DNA from: Aquabacter spiritensis
GTDB taxonomy: Bacteria; Pseudomonadota; Alphaproteobacteria; Rhizobiales; Xanthobacteraceae
Direction of reading: 5' to 3'
Length of the DNA: 64,000 nucleotides
Assembly (NCBI RefSeq): GCF_004346185.1
Contig: NZ_SMAI01000003.1
Span: forward strand, 310,001 to 374,000
The translations under genes were made by a program, and so were the position numbers. Positions 54,159 to 63,947 of the stretch are shown here, in pieces (position 1 is the stretch's first letter; every line of letters begins with the position of its first letter). The notes under the pieces were generated by a model. It worked only from the letters and a program-made list of their open reading frames with translations, searched no databases and was not told where the DNA came from.

Positions 54159-55781
54159 TCAACTTTTGAGTGTGTTTTCCGGCGTGCGCGTCGCCCGTCG
54201 ACCGAGGACGGCGAGGAGTAAAGTCGTAAAATACAAGCCGGCGAAGGGAGTGGCTCCATAACGACCGGCGGGGGGCGGCGTATCGAGCCCGCGGGGGAGG
54301 CCGGCATCGAGGTTGCCCTTCTCGCCCAGATTGAGAGCTGCGACGATGCGCCCCAGTGGGTCCACGACGGCGGAGATGCCGGTATTCGCGGCGCGCACCA
54401 AGGGAAGCCCCTCTTCGATCGCCCGCAGCCGCGCCTGCAGGAAATGTTGGTAGGGGCCGGGCGTCAGCCCGAACCAAGCATCATTCGTGACGTTCAGCAG
54501 GAATCCCGGACGCGGCCCCTCCGGTATCACCGAATGCGGAAAGATCGCTTCGTAACAGATGAGGGGCGCAGCGCTCGGAGCTCCCGGCAAGTCGAGGGGA
54601 ACGTGATGCGTGCCGGCGGCGAACCCGCCGCGCTGGCGGGTGAGCTGTTCCAGGCCGAGCGCCTCCAGCGTCTCCTGGAACGGGAGATATTCGCCGAACG
54701 GCACCAAATGCACCTTGTCCACGCTTTGGCGCACCACGCCGTCGCCATCGATCACCCGAATGGAATTGAAGATGGAGGACGTCTGGCCGGACGGCGGTCG
54801 GCCGGAACGCGCGGCGCCCGTCACCAGCGTGACATTGTCGGGCAGAGCCGCGGCGATGCGGGCGGGTGCCCAGGGTTCGAGGTCGTAGATGAAGGGAAAG
54901 GCACTCTCCGGCCAAATCAGAAGCGTCACGTCGTCGAGCCCTCGCGGGTAGGCGGTGCTCGGTTGCCCACTTAAGGCGAGGTAATCGTCGAGGATCCGGT
55001 GCCGCTCGCCATAGGCGAATTTCCGGTCCTGCGGCAGCGCCGGCTGCATGATTCGCAGATGAACGTCTGCGACATTGCCGATCTCCTGACGCAACCGGAG
55101 CATTCCGGCGCCGTAAAGGCAGAGCAACACAGCCGCCGCGGCGGCGGGCCACAGGGCGCGTCGGGACGGCGGCGCCGGGTCCAAAAGAAGCGCCGGACTC
55201 GCGAAGATCGGGACGGCAATCAGCGTCAGCCCCCAGAGGCCGACAAAAGCAGCGGTCTGGGACAAAGCGAGATTTTCCGCCAGCGCATAGCCGAAGCTGT
55301 TCCAGGGAAAGCCGGTCAGGACATGCCCGCGCAGCCATTCCCCGGCCACCAGCCCCGTTGCGAGGGCGAAGATCCGCGTCGGGCCGTTCGACCAGAGAAG
55401 GCGCGCGAGAGCGAGCCCGAAACCGGTGAAGATCGCGAGTCCTGCCGGAAGTGCCACGACGGCGAACGGCAGGAGCCAGCCGAAGACGTCCGCCTCGACC
55501 AGAAAAGCGCTGCCGATCCACCAGAGCGAAGCGAGGAAATAGCCGAAGCCGAACCACCACCCGTCGCAGGCCGCGCCCCAGGCCGCGCGCCATCCCTTCC
55601 CCGGCCTGCCGTCGAGCAGCAGAACGAGGAGGGGAAAGGTCAAGAACAGAACCGGCCACAGCCCGAACGGCGCTGTCGATAAAGCCGAGGCTGCCCCTGC
55701 TCCCATCGCGAGGAGGCTACGCCGCCATCCGCGCTGTCCGCCCAGCCGAAGTGCGGCTCCCCTCAAAAGGCTCGCCGTCAC
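54159..55781 (-). CDS. lnt: Apolipoprotein N-acyltransferase
   Basis: The 540-residue inner-membrane enzyme has 6-8 N-terminal helices and a periplasmic nitrilase-like domain with the catalytic Glu in LLIWPESAFPF near residue 290, Lys in VDKVHLVPFGEYLPF near 357 and Cys in PLICYEAIFP near 410. It adds the third acyl chain to lipoproteins such as the one at 2318. Its ATG overlaps the corC stop (ATGA). Confidence 0.95.
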   Translation of the reverse strand: MTASLLRGAALRLGGQRGWRRSLLAMGAGAASALSTAPFGLWPVLFLTFPLLVLLLDGRPGKGWRAAWGAACDGWWFGFGYFLASLWWIGSAFLVEADVFGWLLPFAVVALPAGLAIFTGFGLALARLLWSNGPTRIFALATGLVAGEWLRGHVLTGFPWNSFGYALAENLALSQTAAFVGLWGLTLIAVPIFASPALLLDPAPPSRRALWPAAAAAVLLCLYGAGMLRLRQEIGNVADVHLRIMQPALPQDRKFAYGERHRILDDYLALSGQPSTAYPRGLDDVTLLIWPESAFPFIYDLEPWAPARIAAALPDNVTLVTGAARSGRPPSGQTSSIFNSIRVIDGDGVVRQSVDKVHLVPFGEYLPFQETLEALGLEQLTRQRGGFAAGTHHVPLDLPGAPSAAPLICYEAIFPHSVIPEGPRPGFLLNVTNDAWFGLTPGPYQHFLQARLRAIEEGLPLVRAANTGISAVVDPLGRIVAALNLGEKGNLDAGLPRGLDTPPPAGRYGATPFAGLYFTTLLLAVLGRRATRTPENTLKS

Positions 55782-56761
55782 GCGCTCCCGCCGCCAGCCG
55801 ACTTGCCGCTCACCGCCATGTCCTGCGGCAGGAGGATCCGCAATTGTTTGAGGCGGCGCGGGTCGGCGTCGATCACTTCGATGCGGTAATCGCCGGGCAT
55901 GGCGATGATTTCGCCGATGCGCGGGACCCGGGCCGCCAGCGTGATGACCAGGCCGCCCAGCGTGTCGACCTCGTCCGCGACTTCGGCGGGAGCGAAGCTC
56001 GATCCCAGAACGTCGGTGACCTCTTCGAGAGGGGTGCGCGCATCCACCAGAAACGAGCCATCGGGCTGCGCCTTGATCAGCGCCGCTTCGTCGTCGTGCT
56101 CGTCCTCGATCTCGCCGACGATCTCCTCCACCACATCCTCAATGGAAACAAGGCCGTCCGTCCCGCCATATTCGTCGATGACCAAGGCGAGATGCACCCG
56201 TGCGGCCTGCATCGAAATGAGGAGGTCCACGGCCGGCATCGAGGGCGGAACGTAGAGAAGGCGACGCACGAGACCGGCACTGTTCAGCGATTGGGACAGG
56301 TCGACGGAAGCGAGATTCAGCGTTTTGACGTCGGCTTCCCTCTGCCCCGGAAGAACGCCCGTCATGAATGCAAGGAGGTCCCGGATGTGAACCATGCCGA
56401 CGGGATCGTCGAGCGTGTCGTCATAGACGACCAGGCGCGAATGGGAGGCGTTGGCGAAGGTCACCATCAACTCCCCGAGGGGAACGTCCTTGTGGACCGC
56501 GACGATGTCCGCCCGCGGTACCATGATGTCGCCAATGCCGACTTCCTTCAAGTGAAGGATGTTGCGCAGCATCTTGCTTTCGGAGGGCGAAAATTCGCCG
56601 GCCTCCTCGGCCTGCCCGCTTGCAGCGGCATCGAGCACCTCCATGAGGTCGGTGCGCAGCGAGCCTTGCGGGCGAAAGGTGCCGAGGAGGGCACGCAATC
56701 GGTCGATGAAACTCTGCGGCTCCGAGGCGGCGGGGTCGCTCGACTGGTCGATGTTGGACAT
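55778..56761 (-). CDS. corC: CorC/HlyC-type CBS-domain protein
   Basis: The 327-residue protein has IMVPRADIVAVHKDVPLGELM and a second CBS motif (residues about 78-200), IDEYGGTDGLVSIEDVVEEIVGEIEDEHD near 215, and a C-terminal CorC/HlyC transporter-associated domain. The family is linked to Mg/Co homeostasis and membrane stability. It is coupled to lnt by the ATGA overlap and follows ybeY. Confidence 0.92.
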   Translation of the reverse strand: MSNIDQSSDPAASEPQSFIDRLRALLGTFRPQGSLRTDLMEVLDAAASGQAEEAGEFSPSESKMLRNILHLKEVGIGDIMVPRADIVAVHKDVPLGELMVTFANASHSRLVVYDDTLDDPVGMVHIRDLLAFMTGVLPGQREADVKTLNLASVDLSQSLNSAGLVRRLLYVPPSMPAVDLLISMQAARVHLALVIDEYGGTDGLVSIEDVVEEIVGEIEDEHDDEAALIKAQPDGSFLVDARTPLEEVTDVLGSSFAPAEVADEVDTLGGLVITLAARVPRIGEIIAMPGDYRIEVIDADPRRLKQLRILLPQDMAVSGKSAGGGSA

Positions 56762-56782
56762 GGTCTCCCTTTGGTGTGTCCG

Positions 56783-57286
56783 TCAGGTTTCGGCCGGCAG
56801 GGCATAGGGATCGGAAATGCCCAGCCCCGCCAAAATGGTGCGCTCGACATCCTCCATCTCTTCCGCCTCTTCCTCGTCCTCGTGATCAAAGCCGAGAAGA
56901 TGCAGCGTGCCATGGATGACGAGATGAGAAAGGTGGTCCGCGATGCGCTTGTCCTCGGAGCGGGCTTCCGCTGCGACGGTTTCGAAAGCGAGAATGACAT
57001 CGCCCAGCGGGACCGGGGCGCCGACACCCGGCGGTTCCGCCGCGGGGAAGGACAGGACGTTCGTCGCCTTGTCCTTGCCGCGCCACTGGCTGTTGAGAAT
57101 GCGGATCCGCGCATCGTCGCTGAGGATGATGCTCATCTCGTAGGCGCCCGGGTCGAGGTCCGCCGCCTCTGCGATCGCGGCGCGCGCCGCCTGTTCAGCG
57201 CGTGCGGCGGCATCGGCAAGCGCCGCCCAACCATCGGCTTCGATCAGCACGTCGATGGATAAAGCGGGACTTCGCGCCTCGGCCAT
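56783..57286 (-). CDS. ybeY: Endoribonuclease YbeY
   Basis: The 167-residue protein has the metal-binding motif HLVIHGTLHLLGFDHEDEEEA near residue 120 (H-x3-H-x5-H) and LNSQWRGKDKATNVLSFP near 63. YbeY acts in 16S rRNA 3' maturation and ribosome quality control. It starts 1 base after the phoH stop and precedes corC, the conserved order. Confidence 0.95.
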   Translation of the reverse strand: MAEARSPALSIDVLIEADGWAALADAAARAEQAARAAIAEAADLDPGAYEMSIILSDDARIRILNSQWRGKDKATNVLSFPAAEPPGVGAPVPLGDVILAFETVAAEARSEDKRIADHLSHLVIHGTLHLLGFDHEDEEEAEEMEDVERTILAGLGISDPYALPAET

Positions 57287-57287
57287 G

Positions 57288-58367
57288 TCACGGCCCCTTC
57301 GCAATGCGGGCCGCGTCGCTGGCCTCGTAGGCGGCGACGATCCGGCCCACCAATTCGTGGCGCACGACATCCTGGGCCGTGAAGTGACACACCCCCACGC
57401 CCTCGATCCCGTCGAGCAGCCGGATCGCCTCGGCGAGGCCCGAGGTCTGCCCGGACGGCAGATCGACTTGGCTCGGATCGCCGGTGATGATCATGTGGGA
57501 GTTTTCGCCGAGCCGTGTGAGAAACATCTTCATCTGCATCGATGTGGTGTTTTGGGCCTCGTCGAGGATCACGGCGGCGTTCGAGAGCGTGCGGCCGCGC
57601 ATGAAGGCGAGCGGCGCGATTTCGATCTCGCCGGACTGGAGGGCACGCTCGACGAAGGCGCGGTCCATGAGATCGTGCAACGCATCATAAATCGGCCGGA
57701 GGTAGGGGTCCACCTTCTCCTTCATGTCGCCGGGCAGAAAGCCGAGACGCTCGCCCGCTTCGACCGCCGGCCGCGACAAGATCAGACGGTCGACCATGCG
57801 GCGCTCGAGCAGGTGGACCGCATAGGCGACCGCGAGCCAGGTCTTCCCCGTTCCCGCCGGGCCGGTGCCGAAGACGAGGGTGTGGCGTTTCAGCGACCGG
57901 ATATAAGCGTCCTGCGCCGCCGTGCGGGCGCGCACTGGCCGCCGGCGCAGCTGGATCTCGTCGAAATTCTGTCGGTCCTCGGACGGGTCGAAATCGAACA
58001 GAGAGCCCTGCGCAACCGCTTCGCGGATGGCTCCTTCCACATCGCCGACGCCGACGTCCCGCCCCCGCTTCAGGGCATCGTACAGATGTTCGAGGACCCG
58101 CCGCGCCTGTTCGCATCCGTCGCGTGCGCCTTCGAGCGTGACATGATTTCCGCGCGAATCGGCCTTGACCCCGAGCTTGCGCTCCAACAACGCCAGGTTG
58201 CGGCCATAGTGGCCGAAAAGCTGGGTCGCGAGGCGATTGTCGTCGAAGGCGAGGACCACCTGGGCGGGGCCGTCTTCGCCCTGGGCCGCCCAAGGGTCGG
58301 CGACGGCGGCGCGGGCTGGGCCCTGGGGAACTTGCGGGCGGTCTCTCTCGACGCCGGATCTGCGCAA
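57288..58367 (-). CDS. phoH: PhoH-like ATPase (PhoL type)
   Basis: The 359-residue protein has the P-loop VFGTGPAGTGKTWLAVAYAV near residue 168, AVILDEAQNTTSMQMKMFLTRLG (Walker B) near 265 and GDPSQVDLP near 297. PhoH-like ATPases may help RNA processing together with YbeY. The start is TTG at 58367, with GGAGG eight bases upstream and only three bases after the miaB stop; no ATG fits. Confidence 0.92.
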   Translation of the reverse strand: MRRSGVERDRPQVPQGPARAAVADPWAAQGEDGPAQVVLAFDDNRLATQLFGHYGRNLALLERKLGVKADSRGNHVTLEGARDGCEQARRVLEHLYDALKRGRDVGVGDVEGAIREAVAQGSLFDFDPSEDRQNFDEIQLRRRPVRARTAAQDAYIRSLKRHTLVFGTGPAGTGKTWLAVAYAVHLLERRMVDRLILSRPAVEAGERLGFLPGDMKEKVDPYLRPIYDALHDLMDRAFVERALQSGEIEIAPLAFMRGRTLSNAAVILDEAQNTTSMQMKMFLTRLGENSHMIITGDPSQVDLPSGQTSGLAEAIRLLDGIEGVGVCHFTAQDVVRHELVGRIVAAYEASDAARIAKGP

Positions 58368-58370
58368 CGC

Positions 58371-59756
58371 TCAAGCCTCCAAGGCGGCAAGCGGGGGGAC
58401 GCTTGTCGGCGCGGGAATGGGAAGGATACGTCCGGCGAGGCTGTTCGGCCCCGCTTCGGTGATGGTCACGCGGACGAAGCTGCCGATCGCCGCGCCCGGC
58501 CGATCGACCACGACGGACTGAAGATAAGGTGAGCGGCCAATGACCTGACCGGGCATCCGGCCGGGCTTTTCCAGCAGCACATCGAAGGTGCGGCCGACAC
58601 AACTGCGGTCGAATGCGCGCTTCGAGGCTTCGAGCGCCGCCTGAAGCCGGTGCAGGCGCGCGGTCATCACCTCCTCCGCCACTTGATCGGAGAGGTCGGC
58701 GGCAGGTGTGCCGGGGCGTGGCGAATATTTGAAGGAATAGGCGCCCGCGAAGCCGACATGCGCGATCAAGTCCATCGTTTCCTCGAACTCGGCTTCGGTC
58801 TCGCCGGGAAAGCCGACGATGAAGTCCGACGACAAAGCAATGTCGGGTCGCACGGCCCGCATGCGCTCGACGATATCGAGAAACAGGTCGCGCCCATGGC
58901 GGCGGTTCATCGCCTTCAAGACCCGATCCGAGCCGGACTGAACCGGAAGATGGAGATAGGGCATCAATTCCGGCAGATCGCGGTGCGCGGCGATGAGGTC
59001 CTCTCCCATGTCGCGCGGATGGCTGGTCGTGTAGCGAAGCCGGTCGATGCCGGGGATCTGCGCCAGGCGATGGAGCAGTTCGGCGAGATTCCAGCTCCGC
59101 CCCTGCGGGCCCAGCCCGTGAAAAGCGTTCACATTCTGCCCGATCAGCGTGAGCTCGCGCACGCCCTGATCGGCGAGCCGTTCAGCTTCCGCCACGATCT
59201 TCGCCACCGGGCGAGAAAGCTCCGACCCCCGCGTATAAGGCACGACGCAGAAGGTGCAGAACTTGTCGCAGCCTTCCTGAACCGTCAGGAACGCCGTGGG
59301 GCCACGCTTGCGCGTCGCGGCGAGGCTTGGTGCGGGAAGGTGGTCGAACTTGTCGTCGGCAGGAAATTCGGTATCGACCGGCCGGCGACCTGCACGCGCT
59401 TCGGTCAAAAGGTCCGGCAGGCGATGGTAACTTTGCGGTCCGACCACGAGATCGACGACAGGAGCCCGGCGCATGATTTCCGCGCCTTCCGCCTGAGCGA
59501 CGCAGCCCGCGACCGCGACCAGGGTCTCGCGGCCGGTTTCCGCCTTGGCTTTGCGCAACCGGCCGAGTTCGGAATAGACCTTTTCTGCGGCCTTCTCGCG
59601 AATATGGCAGGTGTTGAGAATCACGAGATCGGCGTCCGACGCCTCGCTCGTCTCGACATAGCCCTCCTTGGCCAGAGCATCCGCCATACGATGCGAGTCG
59701 TAGACGTTCATCTGGCACCCGAAGGACTTCACATACAGCTTGCGGGGCGCGTCCAT
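58371..59756 (-). CDS. miaB: tRNA-2-methylthio-N6-dimethylallyladenosine synthase
   Basis: The 461-residue radical-SAM enzyme has [11 protein letters not shown] with the first cluster Cys, [18 protein letters not shown], the radical-SAM CxxxCxxC motif in [17 protein letters not shown] near residue 158 and a C-terminal TRAM domain. It adds a methylthio group to i6A37 of tRNAs. It starts the miaB-phoH-ybeY-corC-lnt run. Confidence 0.97.
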   Translation of the reverse strand: MDAPRKLYVKSFGCQMNVYDSHRMADALAKEGYVETSEASDADLVILNTCHIREKAAEKVYSELGRLRKAKAETGRETLVAVAGCVAQAEGAEIMRRAPVVDLVVGPQSYHRLPDLLTEARAGRRPVDTEFPADDKFDHLPAPSLAATRKRGPTAFLTVQEGCDKFCTFCVVPYTRGSELSRPVAKIVAEAERLADQGVRELTLIGQNVNAFHGLGPQGRSWNLAELLHRLAQIPGIDRLRYTTSHPRDMGEDLIAAHRDLPELMPYLHLPVQSGSDRVLKAMNRRHGRDLFLDIVERMRAVRPDIALSSDFIVGFPGETEAEFEETMDLIAHVGFAGAYSFKYSPRPGTPAADLSDQVAEEVMTARLHRLQAALEASKRAFDRSCVGRTFDVLLEKPGRMPGQVIGRSPYLQSVVVDRPGAAIGSFVRVTITEAGPNSLAGRILPIPAPTSVPPLAALEA

Positions 59757-59884
59757 CTTGCCTGTTCTGTCAGCTCCACAATCACTCACGGACGCGACGC
59801 TCCCGTGACGTCGGCGCTGCCGATCTCCAGTGTCGAAACATATCTGCGGTTTTACCGGCAAACGACCGGTTTGGAAACTCAGGC

Positions 59885-60826
59885 TTACGGCGGGGGCGGA
59901 CGCGGTGCGACAGGGGCCCCCATCAAGGCGGTTTCGGTCAGGCGCCGAACTTCCGCCTCGCAATCGCGTGTCACGCTCTTGCGGTCCGCATCGGCCTCGA
60001 GAAGCCGTGGCTCGCCAAATGTGACCTGCACGTCGATCGCCCCTTGGCGCACGGCTTCGAACAGGTGCGGAGCCAGATCGAGGTCGCCGACCCAGGCCGC
60101 AATGCCCCGGTGTGACCGACCCATGGGAATGCCCTGCAGCCGCACATAGGCGATCGACATCGGCTGTACCACTGTCGTGCCATTTGCCGTGAACGCCTCG
60201 CGGGCGGCACCCACGAGGGCCGTGCGGAACGGCAGGACGCGATTGCCGTCGCCTGACGTGCCCTCGGCGAAAAGCACGACCGGATCGCCGAGCGAGAGGC
60301 GCTGCCCGATCTCCCGCGCCGTCGTACCCGTGGCGTGACGGCGCTCGCGATCCACGAACACGGTGCGCTGAAGCACCGCCAGAAGTCCGATCACCGGCCA
60401 CCGCCGGACTTCGCTCTTCGCGACGAAGAAGAGCGGGAAGAGCGATCCGACAACCGAAATGTCGAGCCAGGAGACATGGTTCGACAGAAGGAGAAGCGGC
60501 CGGCCGGGCGCCGGTGTCCCGCTGACATGCACGCGCACCCCGATCAGCTTCAATACGATGCGGTGGTAGAGCTTGGGGATGTGGCGGCGCGGCGCAAGCG
60601 CGAGCTTCACCGCCAGCCATTGCAGCGGAATTCCGACCGCGGTGACCAGGCCGACGCCCGTGAACACCAATCCCATTCGGACCCGATCGAGCAGGCGTGC
60701 CCCGGCGGCCGGTTCCGGCCCGAGGTCGGGCATGGGGCTCGAATGGAAGATGGCGGCAAGGTCGGGGTCGCTTGGCAAGCGTTCGGGGCGCCCGGTAATT
60801 CCGGCGCCGAACGGATCCTTGCTCAC
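59885..60826 (-). CDS. plsC: 1-acyl-sn-glycerol-3-phosphate acyltransferase (PlsC family)
   Basis: The 313-residue membrane protein has the acyltransferase motif [10 protein letters not shown] (HX4D) near residue 114, [29 protein letters not shown] near 190 and [11 protein letters not shown]. It makes phosphatidic acid or a related lipid. Its ATG overlaps the fur stop as ATGA. An ornithine-lipid (OlsA-like) role is possible in this group. Confidence 0.88.
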   Translation of the reverse strand: MSKDPFGAGITGRPERLPSDPDLAAIFHSSPMPDLGPEPAAGARLLDRVRMGLVFTGVGLVTAVGIPLQWLAVKLALAPRRHIPKLYHRIVLKLIGVRVHVSGTPAPGRPLLLLSNHVSWLDISVVGSLFPLFFVAKSEVRRWPVIGLLAVLQRTVFVDRERRHATGTTAREIGQRLSLGDPVVLFAEGTSGDGNRVLPFRTALVGAAREAFTANGTTVVQPMSIAYVRLQGIPMGRSHRGIAAWVGDLDLAPHLFEAVRQGAIDVQVTFGEPRLLEADADRKSVTRDCEAEVRRLTETALMGAPVAPRPPPP

Positions 60827-61278
60827 GTGTCGCTCTCGTCGAGCGGGAGGACGTACAGGTCCAGACGATGGCCGACGATGCGATAGCCGAGGCGGCGCGC
60901 GATCTCCTCCTGAAGCCGTTCGATGTCTTCGGAGCGGAATTCCACGACCCGGCCGCTGCGCAGATCGATGAGATGGTCGTGATGCTCGTCCGGGACCGCT
61001 TCGTAGCGCGACCGCCCGTCGCCGAATTCATGCCGCGCGATGATGCCCGCATCTTCGAACATCTTGACGGTCCTGTAGACGGTGGAAATCGAGATATTGT
61101 CGTCGATGGCGCTCGCGCGGCGGTGAAGTTCCTCAACGTCAGGGTGGTCTTCCGCGGCGGTCAGCACGCGCGCGATGACGCGGCGCTGGTCGGTCATGCG
61201 CATGCCCTTGGCATAGCAAGCTTCCTCGATCGCGCTGATCTTCCCGCTCAAGGGTTGTTCCCCTCCTCCGTCAATCAT
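60823..61278 (-). CDS. fur: Fur-family transcriptional regulator (Fur/Mur type)
   Basis: The 151-residue protein has a winged helix ([15 protein letters not shown] to [17 protein letters not shown], residues 25-75) and the metal motif [18 protein letters not shown] near residue 98. The C-terminal CxxC zinc sites of enterobacterial Fur are absent, as in the manganese-responsive Mur/Fur proteins of Rhizobiales. ATG 61278 gives the usual length; a later start at GMRMTDQ is possible. Confidence 0.93.
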   Translation of the reverse strand: MIDGGGEQPLSGKISAIEEACYAKGMRMTDQRRVIARVLTAAEDHPDVEELHRRASAIDDNISISTVYRTVKMFEDAGIIARHEFGDGRSRYEAVPDEHHDHLIDLRSGRVVEFRSEDIERLQEEIARRLGYRIVGHRLDLYVLPLDESDT

Positions 61279-61372
61279 GGGCGGCTTATCGCCTTCCCCG
61301 GCGGTCACCGCAAGGCGCTGCCCTCGGCTCCCTGTTCGTGCCGACACTTCAGGGCCGGTCCAGCATTCCGCG

Positions 61373-61861
61373 TCAAAAATCGAGACGCATCCGAACGGCA
61401 TCGGCCGGCGTTCCGCTTGCCGTAGCATAATAGCCTTTTCTGCGCCCGGTCTCGGTATAACCGAGGCGGCGATAGAGCCGGAGCGCCGCAGAATTGGTCG
61501 CTTCCACCTCCAGGTGCGAAGCGCGAACGCCGCGTGCCGCCAGCCGGCCGAGATGGTGGGCGAGCAGCGTTCTTCCATGACCGCGGCCCCTCGCCTCCGG
61601 CAGGACGGCGATCGACAGGATTTCCGAGTCCGGGGGGACGACATGCGACAGCACGAAGCCCACGACCGGGCCGTTCGGCTCCCGGCAAACCACGTGCGCT
61701 TCGGCCGTGCGGTCGCCCAGCAGCCGCTCGAACTCGTCTGCGCCCCAGCCGCGCCGGAACGCGGCGGCGTGGGTGGCGGCGAGGTCCTCGGCATCCGCGG
61801 CGGTGGCGATCCTCACATGGGGCGCTGGACGCGACCCGAAAAGGCTCCCCAGAAACGTCAT
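61373..61861 (-). CDS. rimI: Ribosomal-protein-alanine N-acetyltransferase-like GNAT protein
   Basis: The 162-residue protein has ILSIAVLPEARGRGHGRTLLAHHLGRLAARG (acetyl-CoA loop) near residue 83 and LEVEATNSAALRLYRRLGYTETGRRKGYY, the RimI pattern. It is coupled to tsaB (4-base overlap), the usual arrangement. RimI acetylates ribosomal protein S18 in E. coli. Confidence 0.9.
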   Translation of the reverse strand: MTFLGSLFGSRPAPHVRIATAADAEDLAATHAAAFRRGWGADEFERLLGDRTAEAHVVCREPNGPVVGFVLSHVVPPDSEILSIAVLPEARGRGHGRTLLAHHLGRLAARGVRASHLEVEATNSAALRLYRRLGYTETGRRKGYYATASGTPADAVRMRLDF

Positions 61862-62541
61862 TGCCGTGCGATCCGGGCCCCATCCTGCGGCTTGGCGTCG
61901 GCCGGGCGCAGATAGAGCGGCTTCGGCTCCGCCGTGGTGGGCTCGGCGACACCGCCGAGCCGCGCCACCCAGGCGACGTCGGGGGCTGGCAGGGGATCGA
62001 CCGACAGCGGAGGCGCCTCGCCCGGCGGCCAGGCCTCAGCGACCAGAGGCGCGCCGGAGCCGACCAGCCGAACGGCGCCGATGGCGGCGGAACGCGCCGC
62101 GTCGCGCGCCGCGGCGATGCGTGGCGGAACCAGCGTCCGACCGCCGAACCCGAACATCTGCATGAAGACGTGGCCATGCCGCGCATCCACGGCGGCGAGC
62201 ACCGGGAGCGAATCGTCAAGCGCGAGGAACGGCGCGGCCAGAGCGGCGAGCGTGGTCACGCCGACGGCCGGGCGGCCGGTCGCGAGGGCGAAACCGCGGG
62301 CAGCGGAAAGGCCCACGCGAAGCCCTGTAAAGCTACCGGGGCCAACCGTGACCGCGATCCGGTCGAGTTCGGCGAAAGTGATCCGCGCATCGCGCATCAC
62401 CTGCTCGACCATGGGCAGCAGGGCTTCGGCGTGGCCGCGTTCCATGAACAATGAATCCCCGGCGACCACGCGGTCGGCTTCGAGATCCATGACGGCGACC
62501 GAGCAGGCGGTCAGCGCCGTATCGAGAGCAAGTATGAACAT
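61858..62541 (-). CDS. tsaB: tRNA threonylcarbamoyladenosine biosynthesis protein TsaB
   Basis: The 227-residue protein begins MFILALDTALTACSVAV and has GPGSFTGLRVGLSAARGFALATGRP near residue 68, the TsaB signature of the ASKHA fold. With TsaD and TsaE it forms the t6A37 modification of tRNAs. It is followed by rimI with a 4-base overlap. Confidence 0.95.
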   Translation of the reverse strand: MFILALDTALTACSVAVMDLEADRVVAGDSLFMERGHAEALLPMVEQVMRDARITFAELDRIAVTVGPGSFTGLRVGLSAARGFALATGRPAVGVTTLAALAAPFLALDDSLPVLAAVDARHGHVFMQMFGFGGRTLVPPRIAAARDAARSAAIGAVRLVGSGAPLVAEAWPPGEAPPLSVDPLPAPDVAWVARLGGVAEPTTAEPKPLYLRPADAKPQDGARIARQ

Positions 62542-62651
62542 GGTGCCTGTGCCGCCCGAATCCGGCGGCCACCTTCCACCGAATTCCCCCGCGACGAAAG
62601 GGGCGGCACGGAAAATCGCTGTCCCGAGCCGGCGGACCGGTGGCGCGCCGC

Positions 62652-63212
62652 TTAGACCGGGCGTACCTCGACCACTTCGGGCACGAAATGGCGCAGCAGA
62701 TTCTCGATGCCGTTCTTCAGCGTCGCGGTGGACGACGGGCAGCCGGAGCAGGAGCCCTTCATATTCAAGAACACCACGCCGTCGCGGAAGCCACGGAAGG
62801 TGATATCGCCGCCGTCATTGGCGACCGCGGGGCGCACCCGGGTCTCGATCAATTCCTTGATCGTATCGACGATCTCGGCGTCGCCTTCGGCAAAGAACTC
62901 ATCGTCATCCGCCCCGTCGGCAGCAACGCCCTCGGCCAGGATCGGCGCGCCGGACATGAAATGCTCCATGATGGCGCCGAGAATCGCCGGCTTCAGGTGC
63001 ATCCACTCTCCATCCGCCTTGGTCACTGTGATGAAGTCGGAACCGAGGAATACCCCGTTGACGCCGTTCACTTCGAACAGGCGCTGGGCGAGCGGCGAGC
63101 GCTCAGCCTCGTCGGACGAGCGCAGTTCGAGCGTGCCGTCCCCGAGCACGGTGCGGCCGGGAAGGAACTTCAGCGTCGCCGGGTTCGGCGTCGGCTCGGT
63201 CTGGATGAACAT
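62652..63212 (-). CDS. nfuA: NifU-family Fe-S scaffold/carrier protein
   Basis: The 186-residue protein has the alphaproteobacterial Nfu layout: an N-terminal Nfu_N domain (MFIQTEPTPNPATLKFLPG; NGVNGVFLGSDFITVTK) and a C-terminal NifU-like domain with KGSCSGCPSSTATLKNGIENLL, where the CxxC motif holds a 4Fe-4S cluster near residue 155. It delivers clusters to target proteins. Confidence 0.95.
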   Translation of the reverse strand: MFIQTEPTPNPATLKFLPGRTVLGDGTLELRSSDEAERSPLAQRLFEVNGVNGVFLGSDFITVTKADGEWMHLKPAILGAIMEHFMSGAPILAEGVAADGADDDEFFAEGDAEIVDTIKELIETRVRPAVANDGGDITFRGFRDGVVFLNMKGSCSGCPSSTATLKNGIENLLRHFVPEVVEVRPV

Positions 63213-63300
63213 GTGTGCGATCCTTGGAAAAGGGCCTCAAGGCCCGCATGCTCCAAAGATAGGGACGCAGCGTCGCCGGGGAAAGGCCGGCTGACGCGAA

Positions 63301-63326
63301 GACGCCCCGGCCGGAGCCGGGGCGTC
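63301..63326 (-). terminator. Hairpin after hsp20
   Basis: GACGCCCCGGC and GCCGGGGCGTC form a perfect 11-bp stem with a CGGA loop. On the minus strand it is followed by TTCGCG, a weak T tract. It lies 35 bases after the hsp20 stop and probably ends that transcript. Confidence 0.55.
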
Positions 63327-63360
63327 TGATGCAAGTCCGCCTTTACATACTTATGCAAGG

Positions 63361-63825
63361 TCAGGCCGCGACCTGGGCCTCTACGGCGCGCGGCGCGTCG
63401 GCGGTGGAGATGGCGATGGTCCGCGGCTTCTTGGCCTCGGGAATGTTGCGCACCAGATCGATGTGGAGCAGGCCGTTCTCGAGCTTGGCGCCCTTCACTT
63501 CGACATGGTCCGCGAGTTGGAAGCGGCGCTCGAAGGCGCGCGCGGCGATGCCGCGATACAGCATCTGCGCCTTGTCGGCCCCCTCCGCCTCGGCTTTTTC
63601 ACCGCGCAGCGAAAGGGTGTTTTCCTTTGCCTCGATCGACAGTTCGGAGGGGGTGAACCCCGCGACGGCAACGGTGATGCGGTACGCGTTTTCTCCGGTC
63701 CGCTCGATATTGTAAGGGGGGTAGGTGGGCGCTGCGTCCACGCCGCCGACCGTGTCGAGCAGCGAGAACAGGCGGTCGAAGCCGACCGTATTGCGATACA
63801 GCGGCGTGAGATCAAAGCTACGCAT
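63361..63825 (-). CDS. Small heat-shock protein Hsp20 (IbpA-like)
   Basis: The 154-residue protein starts MRSFDLTPLYRNTVGFDRLFSLLD and has an alpha-crystallin domain with YRITVAVAGFTPSELSIEAKENTLSLRGEK and ERRFQLADHVEVKGAKLENGLLHIDLVR (residues about 45-130). It is an ATP-independent holdase. The ATG at 63825 has GGAGG seven bases upstream and this site is folded in a ROSE-like thermometer; the upstream start at 63849 would fall within that element. Confidence 0.95.
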   Translation of the reverse strand: MRSFDLTPLYRNTVGFDRLFSLLDTVGGVDAAPTYPPYNIERTGENAYRITVAVAGFTPSELSIEAKENTLSLRGEKAEAEGADKAQMLYRGIAARAFERRFQLADHVEVKGAKLENGLLHIDLVRNIPEAKKPRTIAISTADAPRAVEAQVAA

Positions 63826-63826
63826 G

Positions 63827-63880
63827 GCATATCCTCCATCAAGCGACATGCAGGGATGGACCCGCCGAAGCCGGGTCCGG
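63827..63880 (-). promoter_or_regulatory. ROSE-like RNA thermometer of hsp20
   Basis: On the minus strand the last 25 bases before the coding region (63851 to 63827) fold as a hairpin: GCAT pairs with ATGC, then GTC with GAT, a bulged G, then CTT with GAG/GGA. The anti-Shine-Dalgarno UCGCU matches the ROSE consensus UYGCU and pairs with AGGA, leaving the single G bulged, the hallmark of ROSE elements. A second hairpin (GGACCC/GGGTCC, 63858-63878) lies 5'. Heat would open the ribosome-binding site. Confidence 0.8.
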
Positions 63881-63918
63881 GATCTTGCGCAGTCCGTAAG
63901 GGACCTGCGACGATAGCG

Positions 63919-63947
63919 ATGTGGGAACGGCCTTTCTGTCCGTCAAG
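63919..63947 (-). promoter_or_regulatory. Possible heat-shock promoter of hsp20
   Basis: On the minus strand CTTG (63947-63944), an 18-base spacer and CCCACAT (63925-63919) partly match CTTG-N17/18-CYTATNT. The resulting leader of about 85 bases has the length expected of a ROSE element. The -10 box is imperfect. Confidence 0.5.
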
